Shown: piece by piece, positions 22,613-36,109 of the stretch | Layout of the letters: each line of letters begins with the position of its first letter | Position numbering within the stretch: the first letter of the stretch is position 1 | NCBI GenBank assembly: GCA_036172665.1 | Contig: CM069880.1 | Coordinates: 8,868,501-8,932,500 of the forward strand | Origin: Prosopocoilus inquinatus | Taxonomy: Eukaryota > Arthropoda > Insecta > Coleoptera > Lucanidae | Direction of reading: 5' to 3' | DNA length: 64,000 nucleotides | Program-made: the position numbers and the translations under genes | Notes under the pieces: generated by a model | What the model saw: only the letters and a program-made list of their open reading frames with translations | The model's database searches: none | What the model was told of the DNA's origin: nothing

Positions 22613-25047
22613 TTAAAAGCTTAATGGGTTCAACTGAACTACACCTCCGGCCTCGCAGACATTCTTCGAAACTTTGCTCATTTTCGTAAAACTATCTAAA
22701 CTTCTCCCAGATCCAACAATTTTAAGATTAATCGCCACACGATCTGTAGCCTGTAAAACAAAATTATAGCATTGTTTCTCTGTTGATGCCAACGAAAAAT
22801 GTTCTTTCTTACTTCCTGCGTCCATATTTCAGCCATTAATTTTTCATGCGCTGCGGTTGGCACATCGTCGTTTAGTGATTTAGTTGCCCTCGACAGTACA
22901 ACAGCGCTGGTATATATATCAAAGGCAGCGTTAGCCAATCTATTCAGTATAAACTGCTCATCAACGATACCTCTTCCATATTTTATAAGCGCCATTTCCA
23001 CCGATTGTCCAAATGCATCTACGCTCTAAAATGTTTAAAAATTAACTCTAAATTAAAAAAAAAAAAAACAAATTAAAAATTATACCCTTGAAAGTAAATT
23101 TGCTGAAGCAACCAAGTCTTTATGTACAAGATGACTCATTGACGGAGGAGAAGTTAAACCGACTTTCCTTCCAACCCTCTTGGAAGCCTCTTCGAATATT
23201 AAACCCAAATTAGCGGTGGGGTTTTTGAAAGCATTCTGTAACTCCTTTAAATGTGCTCCCGCATACTGAATACCTAAATCATTATCAATTGCAAATAAAT
23301 AATATAAAACGTGATGGGAGGGGGAAATACCCGTAAGTGCAACAAAAAGTCTTAAAATATCATTGGTCCCTTCGAAGATCCTAAAAATCCTCAGATCTCT
23401 TAGAATACGTTCCAAGCCGGTTTCTTTCATGAAGCCCATGCCACCCATTATTTGAATCGCTTCATCGCAAACATACCAAGCCGCTTCGGATGCAAAACAC
23501 TGAAAAGACATTTTTTAAAACAACTACCAATAAATGAGTGATAACAAACAAACCTTGGAAATAGCAGCCTCCAGATGATAATGTTTAGAACCGTTATCCA
23601 TATTACCAGCAATCATGTATGCCACTGATTCGGTAACGTACTGTAAAGTAACCATACGGGCGATTTTTTCTTGGATTCCACCAAACGAATCAATGCGTTT
23701 ACCAAACTGAATTCGTGTTGTTGCAAATTCAACGGCTTTCTTAGTACAGGTCCGCATCGTACCAGAAAGTCCAGCAGCCATGCCAAATCTACCATTATTT
23801 AGAATATTCATGGCAACTTTAAAACCGTTACCAACACCCCCCAGTACATTTTCAACTGGGATTTTCACATTATCATAATAGACTTCGGCCGTGTTAGAAG
23901 CTTTGATACCCATTTTTTTCTCAGGTGGTCCATTAGTAACACCCCCGAACGATCGCTCAACAATAAAGGCAGTAACTTTATCGACGGTTTTCCCAGGGTT
24001 TTTCTTGTCAGGCACTGGAGTCTGGGCAAACACCGTCATTATTTCTGCTAAACCCCCGTTGCTGATCCAAATTTTGGAGCCGTTTAAGATGTAGTGCTTC
24101 CCATCAGGAGATAAAACTGCTTTGGAACTACGATTAAATACGTTAACAAAAAAAAAAAAAAATAGGTCAGTTCATTTATTTTACCGTATGGACCCTGCAT
24201 CTGAACCAGACGACGGTTCCGTGAGACAAAACGCAGCGTATTCCCCTGAGGTAACTCGTGGCAAATATTTCTTCTTTTGCTCTTCGTTACCAACTAGTAA
24301 GATGCCTTTAAAACCTATGGATTGATGTGCACCTAATGTAATTGCAACACCTGAAACAAAACGGCACGCAACATAAAGTAGATTGCAATACAAAAAAAAA
24401 GAATAGGTTCAAACCTAGATCATTTGCTCCGACTATTTCCACAAGACGAGCGTATTGTGTGTTAGTAAGTCCCAAGCCACCTAATTCTTGAGGAACTTGA
24501 ATTCCGAATGCCCCCAATTCCCAGAGGCCCTTCAACGTGCCATCCTCGACTTTTTCTTCTAAATCATTCTTAGCTGGATTGTTGACTTCCTAAGTTAAGA
24601 CAATTTTTTTAAATCTTTTAAGAAGAAAAATTATTTATAAGTGTTCAACCTCAAAAAATTTGGAAACCGGGTCAACCAGCATTTGAACAGTTTCCTTCTG
24701 CTCATCTGAAAGGGCTTTAGGATATGGAAATACTTGTCTTGTCTCGAGTTGTCCGCGAAATATATTCATGGTAAAAGATAGGTCTTCCTGCGGTGCTGTG
24801 GGTTTTTCGTCGGTTTGAACGGTTTTGCATTGTACGGATGAAGTTGCAAGCAGCCTAAAACGAAGGAGTTACATAAAACTAATTGCTGAATATGAGAACA
24901 TTGGAATGAACAAAGTTCAGTTACATTACATTAAACTTACAATTACACTTCTAATATTAATTTAGGTTATAAAAAGCTAACCTACCTTTGTAGGGGCACA
25001 GTCTGGATTTTATTGTTGGAAACGAAAAATTTTGCCACGCGAAACAT
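22613..25047 (-). CDS. Acadvl: Very-long-chain acyl-CoA dehydrogenase, mitochondrial (VLCAD)
   Basis: Nine minus-strand exons: 25047-24986, 24854-24650, 24589-24415, 24350-24185, 24127-23554, 23499-23331, 23273-23086, 23025-22813 and 22750-22613. All are in phase and give 629 residues (human 655). The enzyme is an FAD flavoprotein of the inner mitochondrial membrane. It makes the first double bond in long-chain acyl-CoA beta-oxidation and passes electrons to ETF. The basic N-terminus [13 protein letters not shown] fits a mitochondrial targeting peptide. Signatures are [65 protein letters not shown] and [12 protein letters not shown], where Glu437 is the catalytic base. The C-terminal extension that distinguishes VLCAD/ACAD9 from other family members is present, ending [13 protein letters not shown]9 is the alternative, but VLCAD fits better. 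Confidence 0.94.
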
Positions 25048-25934
25048 TTTTGGTATTAAAGAGCGAACCAAACTGAGTTTACTTCACTTAGGAAATTGAT
25101 AAGTTTGTTACGGATTAATCAAGAAAAAAAAATGATTGACCTTAGATGTTATCACAGAACCTATTTTAACATTCAATTAACTGGAATAATTTGAATGAAA
25201 TATAGCTTAAATGAAACAAAACGGGGAATTATCTAACCACGATGTTACTGCAAAACAACAAATTCAAATTCACCTTATTTTCTACTTACTAAACTGAACT
25301 TTGGACTATGATATTGGTCAATTCACAAACAGGTAAATATAAATACGTCCCCTTTCGAACATCTAAAGGCAATGTTCAAAGTACTAAATATTTTTAAAAC
25401 TCAAATTGTGCCAAAAAAAATTGCAAAACAGGTTATGCGCTTAAATTAATTTGCAACATCAAGTTTGAGGTTACGTTACCCTCAATAAAAAAAATAGTAA
25501 TAATGCACTTAGTTTAAATTTAAACAATGAAATACAAAAGGGAAACAATATTAATTTAATTAAAATCGATACGTTATTAAATAATAAATCGAGAAAAGCA
25601 AATGCCCACATACAATGATGCAGCAACAAAAACAAAAACAACACATGTGTGTTCCTATACTTAACTACAATTATAATTTCGTTAAATTATTCAATCATAC
25701 ATAAATAAAACAGAATTGTAAATAAGTAATACGTAATTTGTAATTTTTTTCTTTGTAGTTAGTGAGAATATTTTGACGTTGGCAACATTGAATTACTGCA
25801 GTGTTAAGTGATGGCAACCGTAAATAACTGAAGTAAAGTGACAGAAACGTGTCATTTGTCAAACTAATAATTTCCTCTGTAAATAAAGGCAAGCTTTGTT
25901 AATATTCTAAGATAAATACATAAATAAAATTGTG
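25048..25934. promoter_or_regulatory. Shared divergent promoter interval of ACADVL and AP3B
   Basis: The two start codons face away from each other across 887 bases of AT-rich sequence with no gene. No TATA box at a convincing distance, and no other confident factor site, is seen. Whether expression is coupled is unknown. Confidence 0.45.
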
Positions 25935-28900
25935 ATGTTAAGTTCAACATCTGGTACGATGTCGAATAACGTGTCCTACGGTAACGATCGGCCCACCAGC
26001 AGCCTGGAACCTGAATATGCCATTGATCCTGCCTCAGGGGGCTTTTTTCATACAGATTCGAAAAAGTAAGCCCAAACATTTATATCTGATAAAGTAATTT
26101 ATATTCTTAATCACGAAAATTTCCAGACATGACGACCTTAAGGACATGTTAGATTCCAACAAAGATAGTTTGAAATTGGAAGCGATGAAGCGAATTATAG
26201 GGGTAAAACTCACACATATAAATTATATTACTTACTTATTTAAGAGATTCTTTATTTATTTCTTTAGATGATAGCGAAAGGTAGAGATGCCTCAATGTTA
26301 TTTCCAGCGGTGGTAAAAAATGTAGTGTCGAAGAACATTGAGGTTAAAAAGCTCGTGTACGTGTACTTAGAAAGATACGCAGAAGAGCAACAAGACCTCG
26401 CTTTACTGTCAATTTCCACATTCCAGAGAGCTTTAAAAGTAAGTGATTTTTTTTCTTTTTAATTCACTTTTAAAATTTTTATTCGAGGAACCAAATCAGT
26501 TAATAAGAGCTGGCGCTTTAAGAGTCTTATCCAGCATACGCGTCGGCATGATTGCCCCGATAGTAATGTTAGCAATACGAGATGCTGCGCAAGACATGTC
26601 TCCATATGTTCGTAAAACAGCAGCACATGCAATACCAAAATTATACAGGTAATTTATTGCGTAAATTGTTTTTATTTAATAGCACCGTGTGTTTTTATAG
26701 TTTGGACATTGAAACCAAACCCGAATTAATCATAGTTATTCAAAAATTATTGGCCGACAGAACAGTTTTGGTGATAGGGTCGGCAGTAATGGCATTTACG
26801 AAGGTGTGCCCCGAACGAGTAGATCTTATTCACCAGGTCTACAGAAAGTTGTGTACTTTGCTTGTTGACGTAGACGAATGGGGGCAAGTAATCATATTAA
26901 ATACTCTTACTCGTTACGCTCGAAATCAATTTGCCGACCCTAACATACACGTAAGTTAAAAAAAAAATACCCTTGCGAAATGTTTTTAATTTTGCTCTGT
27001 GCACCTCAGGATAAAGCCGATGCAGAGAAACGGTTTTACGATTCTGGCTCGGATGTTTCAGACAAACCGATACCTCCGACTTTAGATCCTGATCATCGTT
27101 TGCTGTTACGCTCTGCCAAACCACTTTTACAGTCGAGAAATGCGGCTGTGGTTGTGGCGGTAGCGCAGTTATATCACCATTGTGCCCCTAAAAGTGAGGG
27201 TCTCCTCGCTGCTAAGGCTTTAGTTAGGCTTTTACGTTCGCATACTGAAGTGCAGAGTATTGTATTGAACGCGATTGCCTCAATAAGTTATCAAAAGAAA
27301 GGAATGTTTGAACCATATCTGAAAAGCTTTTTCATAAGGACATCGGATCCTACTAGGATTAAATTGCTGAAATTAGATATTCTTACTAATTTAGCGACTG
27401 AAACTAATGTGAGCATAATTTTAAGAGAATTGCAGACTTATATATCTAGCAGCGATAAGCAGTTCGTTGCTGCTACAATTCAAGCAATTGGAAGATGTGC
27501 TTGTCAAATTTCAGAAATAACAGATTCGTGCCTTAATGGTTTGGTTACGCTGTTGTCTAATAGAGATGGTAAGCGTTTCAAATTTAAATTGCATGTCGTT
27601 GCACGTTTTGTTGCAGAGGCCGTAGTTGCAGAAAGTGTAGTAGTTATAAAGAGGCTTCTACAAACGCAGGCAGCTGAACCTAAAGAAATAGTAAAACATA
27701 TGGCTCGTTTATTAGACAATATTACGGTTCCGCAAGCTAGAGCAGCAATATTGTGGTTATTAGGTGAACATTCTAAAGGAGTGCCTCGCATTGCACCCGA
27801 TGTATTACGTAAAATGGCAAAATCGTTTACCGATGAGGTATGTGACAATTTTTATATTAAATGTGCTAAAATGTAATAGCGTATTTCCGCAGCAAGATAT
27901 TGTAAAACTCCAAATATTGAATTTGGCAGTGAAGCTGTACATTACAAATTGCGAGCAGGCAGACTTATTATGTCAATACATATTTAATCTAGCTCGATAC
28001 GATCAGAATTATGACATCCGAGATAGGGCGAGGCTTCTAAAACAATTCATCCAAAATACAAACGGCAAACTTACTTCACACGCGGCCAACATATTTTTGG
28101 CTGCAAAACCGGCTCCGCTTTTGCAATCTCAATTTAAAGATCGAGAGCAACTCCAATTAGGATCACTTTCGCACTATATAAACATGAGAGCCATCGGCTA
28201 CGAGCCGTTGCCGCCCTTTCCAGAAAACCCCCCGCCCGGTGACGTGCGCGATGTCGAACCAATTGTAACCGCAGAGGAAGCTAAACCGAAGTCAACAGTA
28301 GGTAAAATATGTCTGCAATATTTGATTAATACTGTATTTGGTATTTGTAGAAGAAGAAGGAATCCTTTTCGTGGGATTCAGGTAGTTCCATTGCAAGTTC
28401 TGACGAGAGCGAGGCCAGTTCTAGCGAAGATGAAACATCAAGCGCAGTTTCTGCGTCAAGTGGTTCTGCAGTGTAAGCTGCACTAAGTCGTTTTTGACTT
28501 GTACTTGTACTGAATGTAGAATGTTTTTTTTTTATATATTTAGGAAGGAAAGTAAATCAACGAGTGATTCAGAGTCTTCGTCATCATCGTCATCTTCTAC
28601 TACTAGTGAAGAAAGCAGTGGTGAAGAAGGAGAGCAAAAAGAAAACGATGAACAAAACGCAGAGGTACACAAAGAAAAAGCAATAATACCTTCTGAAGAG
28701 GGCAAATTTCCAAAGCCTAAATCGAACTTAGATTTGCTGTTAGATTTGGATTATACAGATGCCTTTGCTCCTGTCATGACTCCCTCATTAGGAGGATTCT
28801 TAACGCCGATTAATACAACAAACTCCAATTCGCACAATTCTTCCTCCCTTATACAAGTTGTAGCGCCGAGTTTTATACCAAGTAATACCATAGAATTATT

Positions 28901-29717
28901 AGATAAAATCAATGGTAGAGGATTAAGTGTAACGTACAGATATAATCGAAATCCTCATTTGTTTTCATCGAGTATGGTCAATATCGGATTAATATTTCAT
29001 AACACTTGCCTCACGGAAATCACCGATATCAAAATGGGGCAAAAAGTAATTATACCTAATTGTAAACGTTGATAGCCGAAAGTTCGTGACGACTTCTTAA
29101 TTTTCCAGAATTTACCAAGTGGAATGTCTGTGCATGATTTTGCATGCGTTGGGGTATTAAAACCAGGCTTTAATATCCCAGGAAATCTAGGAATTGATTT
29201 CAATGATTCAACAAGATCAGCTAATTTTGATATTGTATCTTCTTTGGGTAAGCAAAGCAGAAACTGCTTGGTAAGTTTACAAACCGTCTTAATTTTAGGA
29301 ACAAATTCGGTTTGCATAAAGCCCATTGTCGGGGAGCTTTTAAGACCTGCAACCATGCCCGAATCAGTCTTCCTTGCAGAGCAGTCCAAATTAAAAGGAA
29401 TGAACGAACATACCGTTACTACGCAAGTTTGTATTTCTAATAACATTGTAAAAAAAGTATTTCAAACTGCAAACGTTGCTTCGTGTCAGTCGTCTTCACA
29501 GGATATACTACGGTAAAAATCATCGATTGCATTTTCTTATACAGGCGGCTTTAATTGTGTTTTGGTTTATAGATTTGCCGGACAAACGTTAACGTCTTCT
29601 TCGTTAGTTCTTGTAACAATAGCCTCGAAAAACGACGAAGTCACTTTGACGGTAAACTGTGAAAAAATGGTAATTGGTTCGATGCTGCTCAACGAATTGA
29701 AGTCTACGTTACTGTAG
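25935..29717 (+). CDS. AP3B: AP-3 adaptor complex subunit beta
   Basis: Thirteen exons: 25935-26065, 26127-26202, 26268-26438, 26488-26648, 26701-26950, 27010-27568, 27617-27837, 27893-28297, 28351-28472, 28544-29045, 29109-29247, 29299-29512 and 29573-29717. The product has 1031 residues (human AP3B1 about 1094). Beta-3 is a large chain of AP-3, which sorts cargo from endosomes to lysosomes and pigment granules; the Drosophila orthologue is ruby. The N-terminal adaptin repeats include [58 protein letters not shown] and [10 protein letters not shown] Ser/acidic hinge follows (about 28351-28680), with a clathrin-box-like LLDLD. A beta-sandwich ear region ends in [17 protein letters not shown]. 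Introns of 48 and 51 bases (27569-27616, 29248-29298) are multiples of three with no stop, so retention would keep the frame. Confidence 0.95.
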
Positions 29718-30603
29718 TATTTAGTCAGTAATAGGAGTTAAAATATAAACTTTGTTATACAGTTGTTAATATGTTTGAAAACCTGTCTTATGCTACTAGA
29801 GCTGGCTTTATTTCTCCTTATCTCATTTGTTAGTTTCTAGTAACGTTATTATTTAGTTGTTTATATTTCACAAGAATCTTAAAAGGTGATAGTATTTATT
29901 TCTGTGTAAAAATCGACTTACATTTGAGTTTTGAATAATTTCTTTTTTATTTTTGTTATTTTCATATATATATATATTCCGTTAAGAAAGTATATTGTGC
30001 AAATGAGCGTTATATGTTATGCAGGATTTTTATCTGCAAACGTTTTAAAATATTTTTATACGATAGGTACTAGGATATATACTATACATGTATCCAGAAC
30101 AATAATTTACTTATTTGCAAATTATAAATAAAAAAATGTAATAGAATTCTTGCAGCTTTCTTAAACCTAGGTGGATTCCAGCTAACACCAATAATTTATC
30201 AACTGTAATGAAGTGATATTTTTACTATATATCTTAAAATTCAGGAAGGGTATTGGGCAACTTGAGGTGATACGTTCCATAGTTCGATTGATTGTAGTAA
30301 ATTTTTAAATAAATATTACAAAGTGACATCGAGCTCAAGCAGCCGCATACCTCCCTGTAAAATTATTACTTAATTTATATCTCATCAATTTTTTTAAGTG
30401 TTTTTATTGGAAGTAAAAACTAATTGTAATAATAAAATGATTTTCAAAAATGCCAGAAGTTTTAATCGCATCCTTATTCAATAATGGTAGTTATTACAGA
30501 TTTCAGAAAAACTTGATAAGTATTTTCTCTTATAATATCATTTGAGTTATTAATCTTGTGTAAAAATTATATAACGATAATATTTGCAAAAGCTTATGGT
30601 TCA
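29718..30603. other. Convergent 3' flanks of AP3B and UBE2F
   Basis: AT-rich spacer with no gene. A plus-strand AATAAA at 30127-30132 is a candidate AP3B poly(A) signal. A minus-strand AATAAA at 30403-30408 is a candidate for UBE2F. The open frame at 29931-30131 has AT-driven composition and no support. Confidence 0.5.
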
Positions 30604-31247
30604 TCATTCTTTAGCATATAAATTAACATATTCACTAACTTTTTTATGAAATTCTTCTTTATTTTTTCTATACATATCTGCGGCTTCTATGTTTAATGGG
30701 TCATCAAAATTTAGTAAGTCCTGAAAATTTAAGGTATTAGTCGCTCGTGTTGTTCACAATGACGAATGGCTTACGGTGAAAAGAGCATGCAATCCCCATA
30801 CGACATCGTTTAATCTACGTATAGGCGACCACCCTAAACCATCCACGCTATGTTGTCTTAACAATGACAAACACACTTCTCCCGTTTCATTTATGTTAGG
30901 GTGCCATAATCTCGTTAAACACTTAACAACTGGCGGCTAAAATTAAATAAACGATTAAAAATAACACAAAACATCATTCCATAGTTACGTACAACCATGT
31001 TGTATTCTTCAGTAACCTTGATAGAAAACTTAAAACAACCGTCCTGCCAAAAGCCTTCCGTCGGTTTGACATTTAATATAAAACAACTTAAATCATTAAC
31101 ATTATCGTATGTAACTGTACAATTACTCGGTAGAAGTTGTGCCATTTCTTGAACTTCACGTGCTAATAATTTATCCCGGACTGATATCCTATTATTTGAG
31201 TTATTTTGTTCCTGTTGTCTTTTTAATCTCTGGGATAAAGTAATCAT
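30604..31247 (-). CDS. UBE2F: NEDD8-conjugating enzyme UBE2F
   Basis: Three minus-strand exons: 31247-30993, 30936-30775 and 30720-30604, giving 177 residues (human 185). UBE2F is the E2 that receives NEDD8 from the NAE1-UBA3 E1 and, with RBX2, neddylates CUL5. The short N-terminal extension [12 protein letters not shown] is typical of NEDD8 E2s, which use it to dock on the E1. The family-typical [15 protein letters not shown] follows. The UBC core contains the HPN motif ([14 protein letters not shown]) with the active-site Cys at 107. [18 protein letters not shown] and [13 protein letters not shown] identify UBE2F rather than UBE2M. All three exons join in phase. It is convergent with AP3B. 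Confidence 0.95.
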
Positions 31248-32245
31248 TTTATTAGCACAATGCCGTTAAGATTCTATACAACACCTAAAGTTAACATCTA
31301 AACGAATAGAAATCACATCATAAGAAAATCATATGGTTTTTAAATAAACTGAAAATCAATTTTTGAGGTTAGTATACTTCGACAGGAGTCGAATGAATAT
31401 TGCTCTTGTGTATTACCAACATGTTAATACTAATCCCCTAAATTTAAAGCATCAGAACTACTACTGCGCATTTGAAACTGAAAATGAAGTTTGAAATAAA
31501 TTACTGTGAATATTTAAATAAAAGGAAAAAAAAAGTAGTATCTGGACTGCAATCAGTGATGTACGTCTAGATCCTTGAAGGTAAATTACATAATTGTTTA
31601 CTTGTAGACAATGATTTAGTTTACATCACACTTTATTATGTAGAAAACGCAATAAACGATGAAAATTACTTTCAACAGACCACTGCAGAGAAACGTAATT
31701 TTGTTTTTAAGTTTAGCAGTTAGTTCCTGTTAATTCTCACCGATTCAATTATTAATTAAAACGTGTTTAGACTATTGAGTTTCCATCGAATTCTGAAATT
31801 GATGAAAAATAACGATCGCGCATGCGCCCTCCTCTCTCTCTCTCATTGTAATGGTGGCCCGAACCTTTGAATAAGTAAGTATTCATTAATAATTTCAAAT
31901 AAAGGAACTCACAGAGGCGTACCTCTTTAATTATTTTGCCAATCAATTTACAGACAATTTTTTTTATGGGGATAAATTTATTTATCTATTTAAAAAATCC
32001 AGAAGTAAATCGGTATTTAATTTCTTTTTTATTATTATTGTTAATGATTTGTCGTATCTATTTACTGAGAAATCGCAGGGGTTTCGCAACTTGAAATAAT
32101 TTCAAATTGATCGCAGTCAACAAATAGGGTTGCATGAACCCTTGATGAAGGGAGATATCACGCAATACGTTCCAAGTTTGAACATTGACTCATTCTGCGC
32201 TCAGTCCTTCGTAAACTTCAACGGGAGCGCGGCGTTTTTGGCGCA
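31248..32245. other. Divergent spacer between UBE2F and the esterase-like gene
   Basis: Upstream sequence for both neighbours, AT-rich, with a short CT run near 31838. No gene or confident promoter motif is seen. Confidence 0.4.
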
Positions 32246-35200
32246 ATGTTGCGTCTAAACTTTCTCGGTTTGTTTATTTTTTGCACGTGCTGTGCCCGCG
32301 AGCCACCCTCGGTCAACATACCAAATCAAGGCACGATAATAGGGAAAGAAATCTCCATGATTAGAACCTACAGGATAATTGCATTCCTCGGAATACCATA
32401 CGCAAATCCCCCTGTTGGTACATTGCGTTTCGCACCTCCACAGATTGATCCTCTACCTTCGTGGGAAGGAGTAAGAAATGCTACAGAGTACGCTGCAGCT
32501 TGCCTGCAAGTTGTGGATAATTACCAAAAGCAAGAAACTCCATTCTTGAATTTAATATCGAATTTACAGTTTGATGTTGATGAAGATTGCTTGTATTTGA
32601 ACGTGTTTGTTCCGTATGGTAAGACTTTGTTTTCTTCAAAATAATACACGTAGTCATTTGAATTTCACTGATTTTAGATGAAGAAAAATCGTTTATTTTT
32701 AAAATATTTTCATCTTGAGCAGGCGCTTTTATTTTCTAAAGTAATGTCCGATATATGCATTATAGATAGATGATTTTTCTTAAGTATATGAAATTTTATA
32801 TGATTGTGTGGTATATTAGAAAGTGCAATTATAAGATTATAATTTTCGGGTAATGTTGTTTTATATCGGTCACCTATAATTTCGTATAGCTATATTTCTA
32901 GCTACGGAGTCACGCAACCTGCTGTGATTTTAATCGCGGGTTTAAAAAGAAAATAAAACTTCATTTTTATACTGGCACGGAGCAAGAGTTAAATATAAAG
33001 AAAATTTATGCATATTACGAGAGGGGTTAAAAGAAATGATTAATTACAGGAGCTTTATTTGTTTCATTTGGTTCATCTTGATAGTGGAGTTAAATTTTTT
33101 TTTTATATATACATTTTATGTTTGCATGTATGCATTTGAGCTTTATGACTAATTTACATCGATTGTCATCTCTGGTGTTTCTTGGGGTATGTTATTTCCT
33201 TGGCGTACTTGAAATGGAAAACTCGTACACTTTCCATGGAAATGGTTTCGTGGCAATAAAGAAACAGCAAGGGAACAGGTCCGGACGTAGCCGGCGCTAA
33301 ACGCCGGTCTGTGGCGTGCTTTGCGGCTATTAAACCCCGACTCACGCAGTAAGAAAGTCAAATTTCTAATCGCTACCGTAGAAGCAGTGATTCTAAATCA
33401 ATGTTAATAACGTAACTGTAACACCATAATTACGAAGTTATTAACACAGGAATCGCATAACTCAGAACTCATATGTAGGTACCTAACTAACCAGTTTTTA
33501 GCATAGACGTGCATAATTTATTGCATTCCCCATGACACTAATGCCCTCATGGAAGACACAGGGCCTATTATTAAATTTGCATGTAACCAACCATCAATTG
33601 CAAAAATGATTTTTTTGAATAAACGAAGAGCAAAAATTCTATTTTTAAAACAAATATTTCACCCGGTTTATCGCGATTCCTCTACACAGCCGGGAAACTA
33701 TTTCCAGTCCGATAAAGGGGTGATTAATTAATTCGGTTTAATTACGGAAAATGCATGCACAGAAAAACGATGCGCACTACGGTGCTCAAACCGGTTTATC
33801 TTTGACAGGCCAATTTGTTTTAAACTTTCGTGTAAGCACGTGCATTTATTGAGGAGCTTCGCCCCATTCATAATTTCACAGGAAAAATTTTTGAAAACGC
33901 TGCATTAAGTCGCAAATCGCGTGCTGAGATTTCTCGGTTGCATGTAAATAACCCCCACGTCGAATATTCCTTTCTTTATTATGAATTTCATGTTTCTCAA
34001 CACCAAATTTATCGATCTTACGTTTTTTGTACTTGTACACCGTTTCTTTTATTGCTTTTGCTTGTGAGATAAACGTGTTTTAAAACTGCAAATAAAACAC
34101 AACTTTTAAACTAAACTAATTTTATTGATCATAACAAATCACGTTCAATTACCTACATTTTTATGTTTATATTTGCAAGAGACAAACAAAATACCTTCCT
34201 ACCTATTATTATTGATGAAATTTTTTAAATATAGAAATCGATTCGTATTCGTATCTTAACGAAAGAAACTATTTTTTCTAAATAAAAACTCCACGAAGGC
34301 CTGAGATTAACTTGATTTGCATAAAATCGATAAACCCATATACCTACATGTGCGTCTCTGTTAGAAATAGAATTCGCAAACTATGATGTATGGTAATACA
34401 AACATTTAATAAGGTAGTTATGCTCAATAAAGTTTTATGTGTTTAACGCAAGTATAAATCATTTTGACTGCATTCCATTTATTACATGGCGCAAACGTAT
34501 AATTTCGAGAGAGAACGGTACTGAGTATAAAACTGATTAATTGTGACTGCAAAGTCATCATCTAAACGGTTTTACTATGGGAGAGAACTTAAATTATAAA
34601 TGTGGCAAAAGCGAATAACGCACATTCCTGAATTAAAAAGATTAATTTACAGGTGGAGCACCGCGTGGAGGTTTTGCAACCATCGTTTGGATACACCCCG
34701 GTAATTTTACCAGCGGAAGTCCACACATGTGGAACCCATACACCCTCGTAAATAAACAAGGAGTTATTGTGGTTACCATAGCCTACCGCTTAAATATCAT
34801 GGGGTTCTTCTCGAGCATGGACGGGGAAGCACCGGGGAATTTTGGTTTAATGGACCAGCAAGCTGCGCTGATGTGGGTGAAAAACAACATCAATCTATTT
34901 AAAGGCGATCCAAACAATATTTGCCTTATGGGATACGGGGCTGGAACGACCAGTATTGGTTTGCACATGATCAATCCACAATCGCGCGAGCTTTTTGCTA
35001 AAGCCATCGCCATGAGTGGAAACTTCCTTAGTCCGTCCGTTGTGCGTTACACGAAAGAAGACGAGGCAGTCCTTCAAGAATTAGCTGACTTTCACGGGTG
35101 CGATAGAAAACCGTCCTCCTCTTTCATTGTCTGTTTACGTCGAAGAACAGGAAATGAATTGGTTCAGGAAACTGCCCATTTTAAATGGAGGCCTTTAATT

Positions 35201-36109
35201 GACGTGGGCTTAAGCAATTTCACTTCTCCATTCTTGCCGGAATTACCTCGAAATTACTTCGAAAGGGGCGAATTCTATAAGGTGCCGTTTTTAACGGGTT
35301 ACACAAACATGGAGGAGGCGTTGAATCTTCCGGATTCTCTACCGGAAAATGTATCGGCCAATACGACGGAGGATTATTTGTACTCGATGATTTCAGATAT
35401 AGTAAATTCGGACATTCCAACCACGAACGACACTGATATCTGCGCACTTAATTTCAACCTTATTATTGATTCCGTCATGCTATTTTATGGCCCTGCTGTT
35501 CCGATTAAAGACCCAGAGAAAAGTAGAAAACTCCTAATAGATTTGGCCACGGAAAAATCCTACGGATCATCAACGTTCTTGCAAGCGGGTTACGTAAGTA
35601 AGTTTGAATCAAACACATACATGTACAGAGTTGATATGAAACCCAGTACGCCAGCTGCCATAGCAGCTGTACCTGAGTGGGCCTCTGTGCCCCATTTGTA
35701 TGATCTAATTTATGTTTGGGGAATGCCCTATTGGGCACAGCTTCCAGATCAGCAAGAATGGGACGACAGAGATAAAAGAACGTCTGATATAATCATGTCA
35801 TTTTGGACAAATTTTGCTAAATTTTCAAATCCAACTGAAAGCATTCCTTACCCAATCCGATGGGACCAATTCAATAAAGATAATCCAGGAATCCTAATCA
35901 TAGATCGTAGCTTCAACATGAGCGATGCTTCGTCAGTAAATTACAAAGCATTTCAATTTTGGAACGACTATTATCCAAAAATTTTTGAAATTGGCACACA
36001 ATGTTGCAATGCCACGGATTTATCGAATAGTCTTCATCATTACACATGTAATCTAAGTTTACTTGTTATTGTAAATATCGTTGCGTTTTATTTCACTTTA
36101 GTAATGTAA
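32246..36109 (+). CDS. Cholinesterase-like protein, predicted catalytically inactive, secreted or anchored
   Basis: Two exons, 32246-32618 and 34653-36109, join in phase around a 2.0-kb intron and give 609 residues. Residues 1-17 are a signal peptide ([17 protein letters not shown]). The alpha/beta-hydrolase body carries [63 protein letters not shown] and [12 protein letters not shown]. The nucleophile elbow normally reads GxSxG; here it is GYGAG (218-222), with Gly220 where Ser is required. The oxyanion segment is IHPGNF instead of HGG. This points to a non-enzymatic member, as in neuroligin, gliotactin, neurotactin or glutactin, which act in cell adhesion. The C-terminus ends in a hydrophobic stretch ([18 protein letters not shown]), suggesting a GPI-anchor signal or a terminal membrane segment. 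Which subfamily it belongs to is unresolved. Confidence 0.88.
32619..34652 (+). other. Intron of the esterase-like gene
   Basis: Two kilobases of AT-rich intron. Frames at 33118-33361 and 33549-33731 have no supporting features. A GC-richer patch (33270-33320, GTAGCCGGCGCTAAACGCCG) is partly self-complementary. No exon is needed here, because the flanking exons join in phase. Confidence 0.5.

Noticed and set aside
22613..25047. ACAD9 instead of VLCAD
   Set aside because: The [27 protein letters not shown] and C-terminal VVQLNPLSF blocks fit VLCAD better, though the two are paralogues.
32246..36109. Calling the esterase-like gene an active carboxylesterase or acetylcholinesterase
   Set aside because: The nucleophile Ser is Gly, and the oxyanion motif is altered.
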